This document shows, piece after piece, positions 35,385 through 43,661 of a stretch of DNA of 64,000 nt. This DNA comes from Fusobacterium nucleatum_L (lineage in GTDB: Bacteria; Fusobacteriota; Fusobacteriia; Fusobacteriales; Fusobacteriaceae). The position numbers were made by a program, and so were the translations under genes. The first letter of the stretch is position 1. Every line of letters begins with the position of its first letter. The notes beneath the pieces were generated by a model. It worked only from the letters and a program-made list of their open reading frames with translations, ran no database searches and was not told the DNA's origin. Location of the stretch: NCBI RefSeq assembly GCF_050231725.1, contig NZ_CP077172.1:682001-746000 (forward strand), given 5' to 3'.

Positions 35385-35420
35385 AAGGTGTTAGTAAAAA
35401 TTTTCTACTAGCACTTTTTT
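35385..35420 (+). terminator. Terminator of the uncharacterised gene
   Basis: A 12-bp stem with two G-U pairs (35385-35396 with 35406-35417) and a short loop is followed by a run of six T on the plus strand. Confidence 0.75.
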
Positions 35421-35427
35421 AACGTAC

Positions 35428-35665
35428 CTACATAGCAAATAAATCCCAAGGAGTTAGTATTTTCAGTACAATTCCAATTGATGGGTTATCCCTTTTATTC
35501 ATCATTTCTTCTTCAAAATAATGAACATACATTTGGAGTTGTCCTAAATAAAGTGTCTTCCATCAGAAGTAATTCTTTTTTGCCTAGCTAAAAATGAAAA
35601 GCTCTTCCAAGTTCTAATAAAAATTGCAGTGCATGACTTTTTTGAAAAATTAAATAAATTCCTAC
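35428..35665 (-). pseudogene. Remnant of a DUF1016 (YhcG-type PD-(D/E)XK) nuclease gene
   Basis: Three fragments read on the minus strand resemble DUF1016 proteins in correct order. QKSHALQFLLELGRAFHF ends in a stop; ARQKRITSDGRHFI follows in another frame; then LGQLQMYVHYFEEEMMNKRD and PSIGIVL come just before the terminal stop. The segment between HFI and LGQLQ, which in intact proteins carries the D...(E)xK catalytic core, is deleted, so the product would be inactive even without the stop. DUF1016 genes are linked to restriction or defence islands and mobile DNA. It appears to be old debris. Confidence 0.75.
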
Positions 35666-35681
35666 ATTCCACGGGCAGTAT

Positions 35682-36182
35682 CTACGGAATTAAATTTTCA
35701 GATACTTTCTGACCTTTTGCCAACCCTTGTAAATATTTTTCAATCTCCTCTAAATTTTCCTCAGAGAAGATTTTAATATTTTCTTCATTTAATTTTCTTA
35801 CAGTAATCCCTTGTCCTTGAATAATTTTCCCTGAAAAACTTCCATCATAGATATAAGAAATTCCACAAGAAGGACTTCTTTCTTTTAAAATAGCAAAATC
35901 TACTTGATTTTCTTTGGCTATTTTAGATGTTTTTTCTGCTCCTTTTAAAAACTCTTCTGTTACATCTTTTCCCTCTTTACTGAAAACTTTATCCTCTTTA
36001 ATTTCAGAAGCTACTCTTGGAATAGATAAACCTCCAAAGCATTCAGGACAAACTTTTACAATTTTTACACTGTATTTTTCTAGCAATTTAATAAGTTCTG
36101 GTCTAAGATTATTCCCACCAGAATATTTCACATTATCTCCTAATAAACAAGCACTTACTAAGACTTTAACTTCTTTTTCCAT
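35682..36182 (-). CDS. DUF523 family protein
   Basis: A 166-residue protein typical of DUF523: it starts KVLVSACLLGDNVKYSGG, then has VCPECFGGLSIPR and ERSPSCG. The conserved cysteines (SACLLG, CPECFGG, SPSCG) suggest a metal or iron-sulfur site, but the family's role is not established to my knowledge. It lies downstream of purA, after the purA terminator, and probably has separate transcription. No frame defects. Confidence 0.85.
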   Translation of the reverse strand: MEKEVKVLVSACLLGDNVKYSGGNNLRPELIKLLEKYSVKIVKVCPECFGGLSIPRVASEIKEDKVFSKEGKDVTEEFLKGAEKTSKIAKENQVDFAILKERSPSCGISYIYDGSFSGKIIQGQGITVRKLNEENIKIFSEENLEEIEKYLQGLAKGQKVSENLIP

Positions 36183-36200
36183 ATCATTTTCCTTTTATAT

Positions 36201-36252
36201 AAAAACAGCTCATTCACTATAATTTTATTATCAGTTTTAATGAGCTGTTTTT
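36201..36252 (-). terminator. Terminator of purA
   Basis: A 14-bp perfect stem AAAAACAGCTCATT / AATGAGCTGTTTTT (36201-36214 with 36239-36252) and a 24-nt loop lie 11 nt after the purA stop. The U-run on the minus strand is part of the stem end. Confidence 0.8.
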
Positions 36253-36263
36253 CACTAATTATT

Positions 36264-37541
36264 TTATATTTCTCTTATATGTATATTTTGACTTCTATCT
36301 GGCCCAACAGATACAACAGATATAGGACAATTTAAAATTTCTTGCACTCTTTCTAAGTATTTTCTACAATTTACTGGTAAATCTTCATATTTTTTAATTT
36401 GAGTTATATCTTCATCCCAACCATCAAGCTCTTCATATACAGGTATAGCTCTATCTAATGATTTTGTATCAGCTGGAACATAATCATAAATTTTTCCATC
36501 TATTTCATAGGCAGTACAAATTTTTAATTTACCTAATCCACTCAAAACATCTATTTTAGTCATAACTATATCAGTTAAACCATTTATTTCAGTTGCGTAT
36601 CTTCCTACAACTAAATCAAGCCATCCACATCTTCTAGGTCTACCTGTAACAGCTCCATATTCTCCTCCAATTCCTCTAATTTTATCTCCAAATTCACCTT
36701 TAATTTCAGTTACAAATGGACCTTCTCCAACTCTTGTTGTATAGGCTTTCATTACTCCTATTCCCTTATCAATTTTTCTAGGAGAAATTCCTGCTCCTGT
36801 TGTAACTCCTCCAAGTGTAGGAGATGATGAAGTAACATAAGGATAAGTTCCATAGTTAATATCAAGCATCATAGCTTGTGCTCCTTCAAAAAGTACAAGT
36901 TTATTTTCATCTAATGCTTTATTTACTATTGGGATAGTGTCAACTATTCTATGTTTTATTTTTTCAATATATCCTTTATATTCTTCAAAAATAGTATCAA
37001 AATCTAGTGGTTCTAAACCATAAATTTTTGTAAATATTTCATTTTTTTCTTTTAAATTATATCTTAATTTTTCTTCAAATTGTTTTAAATCAAGTAAATC
37101 AGCCATTCTTATACCATCTCTTGAAATTTTATCAGCATAACAAGGTCCAATTCCTTTTTTAGTTGTTCCGATTTTTATTCTATCTTCAACACTTTCTCTT
37201 ATTTTATCCATTTCAATATGATAAGGCATAATCACATGTGCTCTATCACTTATAATTACATGGTCTGTCTTAGCACCTCTTTTTTCTATTCTATCTATTT
37301 CATCTAGGAAAACTTTGGGGTCAACAACAACACCCGGCCCAATTACACAAGTACCAGCTTGAAGAACACCAGATGGTAAAAGTTGTAAAATAAATTTTTC
37401 TCCATCTACGACAACTGTATGCCCTGCATTATTCCCACCTTGAAATCTTACTACATAATCAGCTTTTTCTGATAAAACATCAATGATTTTACCTTTTCCT
37501 TCGTCTCCCCATTGAGTACCTACTACAACATAACCAGCCAT
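36264..37541 (-). CDS. purA: Adenylosuccinate synthetase
   Basis: A 425-residue enzyme joining IMP and aspartate with GTP to make adenylosuccinate, the first committed AMP step. Motifs: GTQWGDEGKGK near residue 8 (GTP/P-loop), FQGGNNAGHT, GTTKKGIGPCYADK near 127-140, and GRPRRCGWLD. The final residues NIHIREI are typical. Full length, with an AGGAGG ribosome site. Confidence 0.97.
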   Translation of the reverse strand: MAGYVVVGTQWGDEGKGKIIDVLSEKADYVVRFQGGNNAGHTVVVDGEKFILQLLPSGVLQAGTCVIGPGVVVDPKVFLDEIDRIEKRGAKTDHVIISDRAHVIMPYHIEMDKIRESVEDRIKIGTTKKGIGPCYADKISRDGIRMADLLDLKQFEEKLRYNLKEKNEIFTKIYGLEPLDFDTIFEEYKGYIEKIKHRIVDTIPIVNKALDENKLVLFEGAQAMMLDINYGTYPYVTSSSPTLGGVTTGAGISPRKIDKGIGVMKAYTTRVGEGPFVTEIKGEFGDKIRGIGGEYGAVTGRPRRCGWLDLVVGRYATEINGLTDIVMTKIDVLSGLGKLKICTAYEIDGKIYDYVPADTKSLDRAIPVYEELDGWDEDITQIKKYEDLPVNCRKYLERVQEILNCPISVVSVGPDRSQNIHIREI

Positions 37542-37608
37542 TTTCTCCTCCTATATTCCCTGTTATTTTTAGATAAATATTATTAAAATTTATAATAAGA
37601 AAAAAATA

Positions 37609-37800
37609 AGTGAGTTACGAATGTAGATTTTAGATAAAAAATCAAATAGAATAAGCCGAACAAATCTCGGTGTGTTTGAAGCCAACTTGTTGGCAAGTTT
37701 ACCGAATTTCTTAGAAACACTTAGCAATTTATTGCTTAGAGTTTCTTATGATGCGAATTCTTGATTTTTTATCGTTAATAAATCTACTCAGTAACGAACT
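37609..37800. repeat. 192-bp inverted-repeat element with internal hairpins
   Basis: The ends (37609-37645 and 37761-37800) are imperfect inverted repeats sharing GTTAC, GTAGATTT and a 13-bp identity GATAAAAAATCAA. Inside are three nested hairpins: TCGGT...ACCGA around GCCAA-CTTG-TTGGC, and a 17-bp imperfect stem (about 37710-37747) around GCAA-TTTA-TTGC. There is no ORF. It fills the gap between purA and the WaaA-TrmB gene and is more GC-rich than the flanking gap. It looks like a miniature inverted-repeat transposable element or a multi-hairpin RNA. Confidence 0.65.
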
Positions 37801-37822
37801 ATTTTTTAGTTTTTAATTAAAC

Positions 37823-39745
37823 TTATACTATCTTTTTAATTTCAATATAATTTATATTTTTATTATGTTTATGTAAAAATAATTGCTCAAACTCTGTTTT
37901 TATATTATTTTCAGCTTTTTCTGAATTATGTAAATCAGAAGTATGATAGATTACTTCATAATTTTTTAAAGTTTTCACTAACTCTAAAACATCACTATAG
38001 TACATATCATGGTCAGTCTTAAAGTATAGCATTCCATCTTTTTTCATAATCTTATCCAAAGTATTAAACAATCTTTCTTGAATAATTCTATTTTTTTCCG
38101 TTCCTTCCCAAGGGTCTGGGAAATTTATATACATTTCAGATATTTCATTTTCAGCCAAGAAATCCTCAAGTTCCTCTCCTCTTTTTCTAAGGAAAGCTAC
38201 ATTTTTTAAATTTCTTTTTTTACATTTTTGAGTGGCTAATACCAATCTTTTAAATCTCAATTCTAAGCCAATAAAATTTTTATTAGGATTTCTTTCTGCA
38301 AGTTGATACATAAAATTCCCACTTCCAGTACCTATTTCTACTGCTATTGGATTAGAATTACCAAAATATTCATTCCATTTTGATTTTTTTTCTTTTATTA
38401 CATCATTATCATACATTATATACTCTGGATAATCAAGCAATTTATACATATACATATTATAATTTGATTTCTCTGAATGGAAAAAATGCTTCCATAAATC
38501 TTTTGCTTCTTCTTTTATATTATTCATAATTAAATTTTCCTTTTTAACAATATTTAGTGCTATCAGTCTATTTTCTTCAAAGAAAGAATTAATTTCTTCA
38601 TCTGAGTTTTTTTCATTTTCAATAGTTTCTATTGCTTTTACAAATTCTTCAACATTTTCAACTTGAAAACCTATTTTTCTTCTTAAAATTTCTTTTGCAA
38701 TATCCACAACATTTTGAGTATATTTTCCAAAGATAACTGTCTTTCTATAAAACAATGGTTCAAGTAAATTATGTCCTCCAATATTTACCAAAGTTCCTCC
38801 AACAAAAGCAATGTCAGAAATAGAGTATAGTTTTCTAAGAACTCCCATTTTATCTACTAAGATTATATTTTCTTTTCCTGTTGAAGTATTATTTTCCAAA
38901 TCACTATATTTTACATAAGTTAGATTATTTTTTTTTATTAAGTTTTCTATTTTAGGTAATCTATCCAAATGTCTTGGAACTATTATTAAAACATAGTTTT
39001 TTAATCTTTTAAAGACATCTAAAATTATCTCATCTTCACCTGTTCTTGTACTACCTGCAACAAAAACTTTTCTATCTCCTATATTTAAAAACTTTCTATA
39101 TTCTTCTTTTTCATCATCAGAATATTTTTCAAGAGATATACTAAATTTTAAATTTCCGACATTCTCAACCTTTTCCTTGATTGCACCTAAATTTATAATT
39201 CGTTCTTTATCTATTTCAGATTGCATATAGAAAAAATCAATTTTTTGCAACATAGATTTTAATAAAAATTTAAGTTTCTTATATCTTGGATAGCTTCTAT
39301 CTGATATTCTACCATTTACAACTACAATTCTTGAATTTTTCTCATTGACTTCATTTATAAGATTAGGCCAAAGCTCTGTTTCTACAAGAACTAGAAGTTT
39401 TAATTTTATTTTATTTAAAATTTCATTTATCTTCTTTTTATCATCTATTGGGAAGTAAATAACTTTTATCTTTTTCTTATCAGAATATTTTTTTACAGCA
39501 TTTTCATAACCTGTGTCAGTAAAAACTGAAATCAATATATTCTTCCTAGAAATTGAATAGAATTTTTTAACTAAATCTTCTGATAAGTTTACTTCACCAA
39601 CTGATGAGCAATGTATCCATATATATTCTTCATCTTTTAAATCTGAAAAATCTTGACTTAGTCTTTTATCTATAAAAGTCTTCATTTTCTCTTTCATAAA
39701 AGGTCTATACAAGCTTAAAGCTATTTTTCTTAATAAATTATACAT
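37823..39745 (-). CDS. Fused Kdo transferase (WaaA) / tRNA m7G46 methyltransferase (TrmB)
   Basis: A single 640-residue reading frame. Residues 1 to about 425 are a GT30 Kdo transferase: membrane-proximal basic N-terminus, HCSSVGEVNL with the catalytic-type Glu51, VETELWPNL, GSTRTGEDE, VPRH and the GGTLVNIGGHNLLEP nucleotide-sugar site. It attaches Kdo to lipid A. Residues about 429-640 are TrmB: SAM motif VEIGTGSGNF (about 469-478), LELRFKR, NFPDPW (about 541-546) and a C-terminal TEFE motif; it methylates guanine 46 of tRNAs. The two functions are unrelated and usually separate proteins. Both halves look intact, and the lengths sum to normal. It heads or joins a minus-strand run upstream of purA. 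Confidence 0.92.
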   Translation of the reverse strand: MYNLLRKIALSLYRPFMKEKMKTFIDKRLSQDFSDLKDEEYIWIHCSSVGEVNLSEDLVKKFYSISRKNILISVFTDTGYENAVKKYSDKKKIKVIYFPIDDKKKINEILNKIKLKLLVLVETELWPNLINEVNEKNSRIVVVNGRISDRSYPRYKKLKFLLKSMLQKIDFFYMQSEIDKERIINLGAIKEKVENVGNLKFSISLEKYSDDEKEEYRKFLNIGDRKVFVAGSTRTGEDEIILDVFKRLKNYVLIIVPRHLDRLPKIENLIKKNNLTYVKYSDLENNTSTGKENIILVDKMGVLRKLYSISDIAFVGGTLVNIGGHNLLEPLFYRKTVIFGKYTQNVVDIAKEILRRKIGFQVENVEEFVKAIETIENEKNSDEEINSFFEENRLIALNIVKKENLIMNNIKEEAKDLWKHFFHSEKSNYNMYMYKLLDYPEYIMYDNDVIKEKKSKWNEYFGNSNPIAVEIGTGSGNFMYQLAERNPNKNFIGLELRFKRLVLATQKCKKRNLKNVAFLRKRGEELEDFLAENEISEMYINFPDPWEGTEKNRIIQERLFNTLDKIMKKDGMLYFKTDHDMYYSDVLELVKTLKNYEVIYHTSDLHNSEKAENNIKTEFEQLFLHKHNKNINYIEIKKIV

Positions 39746-39771
39746 AAATTTTCCTCATTATTTGTAAATTT

Positions 39772-40428
39772 TTATTTAACTTTTTCAATTTCTTTTGATA
39801 TAAAATTAACTACATCATCTATTGTTAAGTTTGTACTATCTAGTTCAATTGCATCTTCAGCTTTAACAAATGGACTTTCATCTCTTGTACTATCTATATG
39901 GTCTCTTTCTTTTATAGATTTTAAAACTTCATCATAAGTTATTTCAGTTTTCTTTTCAACAAATTCATTATACCTTCTTCTTGCTCTTTCTTCAGGACTA
40001 GCTATTAAAAATATCTTTACTTGTGCATTAGGGAATATAACAGTTCCTACATCTCTACCATCTAAGATAACATTTTTATTATTACTAATTTTTCTTTGCA
40101 AATCTACTAAATTACTTCTAACTATCTTAATACTTGCAACTTTTGATACATTTTCATTTATATTTTTTTCTCTTATTTTTGTTGTTACATCAACATTGTT
40201 TAAATAAAATTTATCTCCTTGCATATCTAAATTCACAGTATTTAATACTTTTTCTACCTCTTTTAAATCATTAAAATCTATATTGTTTTCTAAAAGATAA
40301 AGAGTTATCATTCTATACATTGCACCAGTGTCTATATATGTAAAATTAAATTTTTTAGCTATAATTTTCGCTATTGTACTTTTACCACTTCCAGCTGGTC
40401 CATCTATTGCAACTACTACATTATTCAT
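39772..40428 (-). CDS. cmk: Cytidylate kinase
   Basis: A 218-residue (d)CMP kinase with P-loop DGPAGSGKSTIAK near residue 8, TGAMYR, and GRDVGTVIFP near 124, the CMP kinase hallmarks. The lid region has RARRRYNEF. It phosphorylates CMP and dCMP with ATP. It lies 15 nt after prmA and 26 nt before the WaaA-TrmB gene, so these are probably co-transcribed. Confidence 0.96.
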   Translation of the reverse strand: MNNVVVAIDGPAGSGKSTIAKIIAKKFNFTYIDTGAMYRMITLYLLENNIDFNDLKEVEKVLNTVNLDMQGDKFYLNNVDVTTKIREKNINENVSKVASIKIVRSNLVDLQRKISNNKNVILDGRDVGTVIFPNAQVKIFLIASPEERARRRYNEFVEKKTEITYDEVLKSIKERDHIDSTRDESPFVKAEDAIELDSTNLTIDDVVNFISKEIEKVK

Positions 40429-40443
40429 TTTTCATCTCCTAAT

Positions 40444-41376
40444 TTATTTCCTTTTAAAGTACACTGCTCTCCATTCTTTGTCAACTTTGACTTCGACTAC
40501 TTCAAGTCCTACATCTTCTGCTTTACTTATAACTTCGTTTAACTTATCTTCAATTATTCCAGAAAATAGAACTATTGAGTTTTCTTTTAAAATATACTTA
40601 ATTTCATCAAGTAATTTCACCAAAACATCTGCCAAAATATTACATACAACTATATCAAATTTCTTATTTTCAATAACTTCAAGTAAGTTCCCTTTTAAAA
40701 GTTTTACATCATTTGAAGAAATATTATTTAAAATTAAATTTTCCTTAGCAACTTCCATAGAAAATTCATCTATGTCTGTACCATAGACTTCTCCAGCTCC
40801 TAAAAATTTTCCTGCTATCATAAGTATTCCAGAACCTGTACCTATGTCTATTACAGATTTATTAGAAAAATCTTGTTCTTCCATTAACTTTAATAAAAGT
40901 GAAGTTGTAGGGTGTGAACCTGTTCCAAAGGCTCTACCTGGGTCAAGCTCTATAACAAGCTCATTGTCTTGCTTTTCATATTCTCTCCAAGTAGGTTTCA
41001 CAACAAATTTTTCACTGACTTTTTCCACAAACAAGTATTTTTTCCAACTATTTTGATAATCTTCCTCATCATATTCATAGAAATCTAAATTATATACTAT
41101 ATCTTCATCTTCTGAAAACTTTTCAACAAAAGTTTCTGCTAAAACTTTTTTTCTTTTTTCTGAGTAAATATTTAATGGAAAATAGGCAGATACTGAATTT
41201 TCAGAGATTAAAAATTGTTTTTCATCTTTATAGAAATTTAAAGGGTCTTTATTTAAAATAGGCTCTTCTATTTTTAGACCTGTAACTCCAAAATTATAGA
41301 ATATATCTGAAATTATTTTCTTATATTTTTCTAAATCATCACTTTCATAGATAATTTTAGCTTCTAAAACCTTCAT
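40444..41376 (-). CDS. prmA: Ribosomal protein L11 methyltransferase
   Basis: A 310-residue SAM-dependent methyltransferase. The N-terminal substrate-recognition domain includes YDEEDYQNSWKKY and the catalytic domain has DPGRAFGTGSHPTT, the PrmA signature, then VIDIGTGSGILMIAG and VVCNILADVL (the N-x-x-A motif). It trimethylates L11. I start at ATG 41376, with GGAG 5 nt upstream, rather than an in-frame GTG at 41382. It overlaps the phosphoesterase gene by 20 nt. Confidence 0.95.
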   Translation of the reverse strand: MKVLEAKIIYESDDLEKYKKIISDIFYNFGVTGLKIEEPILNKDPLNFYKDEKQFLISENSVSAYFPLNIYSEKRKKVLAETFVEKFSEDEDIVYNLDFYEYDEEDYQNSWKKYLFVEKVSEKFVVKPTWREYEKQDNELVIELDPGRAFGTGSHPTTSLLLKLMEEQDFSNKSVIDIGTGSGILMIAGKFLGAGEVYGTDIDEFSMEVAKENLILNNISSNDVKLLKGNLLEVIENKKFDIVVCNILADVLVKLLDEIKYILKENSIVLFSGIIEDKLNEVISKAEDVGLEVVEVKVDKEWRAVYFKRK

Positions 41377-42148
41377 TTTCACTCCAATTTATTCTTTTTA
41401 TTTTTTGACATTTTCCAGTTTGTTCATCAATTTCAACTTCTATTCCACATAGTTGTTCATCACCTTCTGCAACTTCAAACTTTTGTGGTAATGAAGTTAA
41501 AAATTTATTTATTATAGTCTCTAAATTTGTTCCTATAACCCCATTTTGTGAACCTGTCATTCCTACATCTGAAATATAGCCAGTTCCCTTATTTAATATT
41601 CTTTCATCAGCTGTTTGCACATGAGTATGTGTTCCATAGAAAAGTGAAATATCTCCATCTAAATATTTCCCTAGTGCAATCTTTTCAGAAGTTGCCTCTG
41701 CATGAAAATCTACTATTATATTTTTAGTTATTTTTGAAATTTTATCTATTAATTTTTTTGCAGTTCTAAAAGGACAGTCAACAGCATTCATAAAAACTCT
41801 ACCTTGCAGAGATATTAAAGCAATTTTATTTCCTTTTTTATCTTCTAAAATTGTATAACCTTTTCCACAAACTCCTTCTGGATAATTAGCAGGTCTTAAA
41901 ATTCTATCTGAATTATCCATATATTCATAGATTTCTTTTTTATCCCAGCTATGATTTCCCCCACTTATTACATCTACTCCCCAAGATAAAAATTCATCTG
42001 CTATCTTTATTGTAATTCCAAAACCAGCTGCTGAATTTTCTCCATTTACTATAATAAAATCATAATTATCTTTATATTTTTCTAAAAACACCTGTAAATT
42101 ATTTCTTCCAGGTCTTCCTACTATATCTCCTACAACTAATACTTTCAT
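41357..42148 (-). CDS. YmdB-type metallophosphoesterase
   Basis: A 263-residue protein of the TIGR00282/YmdB family. The dimetal phosphoesterase ligands are seen in VGDIVGRPGR, NGENSAAGFG, GGNHSWDKKE, DFHAEATSEK and GTHTHVQTAD. B. subtilis YmdB hydrolyses cyclic nucleotides in vitro and influences biofilm and RNA turnover; the role here is inferred from family only. It overlaps prmA, so the two are translationally coupled. Confidence 0.92.
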   Translation of the reverse strand: MKVLVVGDIVGRPGRNNLQVFLEKYKDNYDFIIVNGENSAAGFGITIKIADEFLSWGVDVISGGNHSWDKKEIYEYMDNSDRILRPANYPEGVCGKGYTILEDKKGNKIALISLQGRVFMNAVDCPFRTAKKLIDKISKITKNIIVDFHAEATSEKIALGKYLDGDISLFYGTHTHVQTADERILNKGTGYISDVGMTGSQNGVIGTNLETIINKFLTSLPQKFEVAEGDEQLCGIEVEIDEQTGKCQKIKRINWSENEGFRS

Positions 42149-42241
42149 TTTTTCCTCTATTCTAATTTTTATATTTTACATTACATTATACCATAAAAAA
42201 TATTGAGCAGTCTTTATTATTTTATTATAATTCTAAAATAA

Positions 42242-42268
42242 AAAATCCCCTCACTCTTAGGGGATTTT
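42242..42268 (-). terminator. Terminator of the comM-pilT-hemZ-hslO operon
   Basis: AAAATCCCCT / AGGGGATTTT (42242-42251 with 42259-42268), 7-nt loop, followed on the minus strand by more T. It starts 6 nt after the hslO stop. Confidence 0.85.
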
Positions 42269-42273
42269 AATAT

Positions 42274-43131
42274 TTATTTTTTCAATATATCTTCAAAATC
42301 ATTTTCAGTGAATTTATATTTTTTACCACAGAATTGACATTCTGCTTCAATTTCTTTTTCTTCTTCAAAGATATGTTTTAATTCTTCTTTTCCAAGTGTT
42401 ATAATACCCTTTTGAAATCTTTCTGAATTACAATCACAGCTATATTTTATTTCTTTTTCTTCTAAAATCTCATATTCTTCAACTAAACTATCGTCTTCTG
42501 TGTCCATATCATCATAGAGAAGATTTATTATTCTCTCAAGTGACATTCCACCTTTCATAAGCTCATTCATAGGTCTTATAGCTTCTGCTTTTCTTTCTAA
42601 TTTAGTTATAAAATCTTCATCTGCATTAGGAAGTAACTGTACCATAAAGGCTCCTGCACATAAAATTTTACCATCATTTGTAGACTCAACAGCAAGTGAA
42701 ATAACTGTTGGAATTTGCTCTGAATTATAGAAAAATACACTTATATCATTAGCTAAATTTGAATAATCAATATCACTAATTGCTACATAAGGCTCTTTTA
42801 AACCCATATCCTTAATGATTCTCATTGTACCTTTTCCTAAACCATCAAAATTTTCATCTGTTGTATTTACAAGATAGCCTTTTACATTTCCATTAGCATC
42901 TGAATTTACAACTATGTTTTTTATATAACCATCAGTATCTGTCCTAATAGTTAATTTATCCTCACCCTTTAATGTTGCTCCCATCAAACTTGCCAAAGTA
43001 CAAAATTTCCCAAATGTTTTCATAGAATATTCGTCATATTTATGTATATCTAAAGCTTCTTGAACTACATCTGTTGTATCTACTACAAAAAATCTAGCAT
43101 TCTTACTTATTCCTCTTATTAATCTTCCCAT
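42274..43131 (-). CDS. hslO: Redox-regulated chaperone Hsp33
   Basis: A 285-residue Hsp33 holdase with its C-terminal zinc-binding redox switch: CDCNSERF near residue 236 and CQFCGKKYKF near 264, the CxC...CxxC arrangement. The N-terminal domain starts RLIRGISKNARFF with the family's R-A-F/R-F pattern. Oxidation releases zinc and activates the chaperone, fitting an anaerobe exposed to oxygen. It is the last gene of a five-gene overlapping run. Confidence 0.95.
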   Translation of the reverse strand: MGRLIRGISKNARFFVVDTTDVVQEALDIHKYDEYSMKTFGKFCTLASLMGATLKGEDKLTIRTDTDGYIKNIVVNSDANGNVKGYLVNTTDENFDGLGKGTMRIIKDMGLKEPYVAISDIDYSNLANDISVFFYNSEQIPTVISLAVESTNDGKILCAGAFMVQLLPNADEDFITKLERKAEAIRPMNELMKGGMSLERIINLLYDDMDTEDDSLVEEYEILEEKEIKYSCDCNSERFQKGIITLGKEELKHIFEEEKEIEAECQFCGKKYKFTENDFEDILKK

Positions 43132-43661
43132 TATCTTTTTCCTCCATCATAATTAATCAAATCTTTTAATCTTTCATAAGTCTTTTTATTTACAATCTTT
43201 TGAAACTCAATATTATCTGTTATCCTATCATTTTTATCTAAATATTTTTGTATTTTTTTAATTTCTTTTTTAGATAAACCATAATATTTTAAGGTCATTT
43301 CATCAGCAGAGTTAATTTTCAACATCTTTTTATTCGGTTCTGAGCCCACTTTAAAAAACTTAGATAATTTTTGATAAGTTGCATCTCCAATTCCTTTTAT
43401 TCTTTTCATATCTTCAAGTTTATCAAAACCACCAGTTATTTCTCTATATTCTATGATTTTACTTACATAACTTTTAGATACTTTTCTAGCTAACATATCC
43501 TGTTCACTAACTTTATTGATATCCATTAACTCTTCTTTTTCATCTTTCATATTTTGAGAACTCATAATCACCTTATATTCATTATTACTAAAATCTGGTG
43601 CTGAATACAGATTTAAAGAAAACAAGCTAAATATAACTAGTAGTAGCATTATTTTTTTCAT
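43131..43661 (-). CDS. ComEA-like secreted helix-hairpin-helix protein
   Basis: A 176-residue exported protein with signal peptide MKKIMLLLVIFSLFSLNLYSA, then two helix-hairpin-helix units. The first has DINKVSEQDMLARKVSKSYV plus GGFDKLEDMKRIKGIGDATYQ, in the ComEA pattern; the second, KINSADEMTLKYYGLSKKEIKKI, is divergent. ComEA proteins bind incoming double-stranded DNA outside the cytoplasmic membrane during transformation. Overlaps of 1 and 4 nt with hslO and hemZ show operon membership, and pilT and comM lie upstream, supporting a DNA-uptake role. Confidence 0.8.
   Translation of the reverse strand: MKKIMLLLVIFSLFSLNLYSAPDFSNNEYKVIMSSQNMKDEKEELMDINKVSEQDMLARKVSKSYVSKIIEYREITGGFDKLEDMKRIKGIGDATYQKLSKFFKVGSEPNKKMLKINSADEMTLKYYGLSKKEIKKIQKYLDKNDRITDNIEFQKIVNKKTYERLKDLINYDGGKR

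Noticed and set aside
37609..37800. CRISPR array
   Set aside because: Repeats are inverted, not direct, and there are no equal-length spacers or cas genes.
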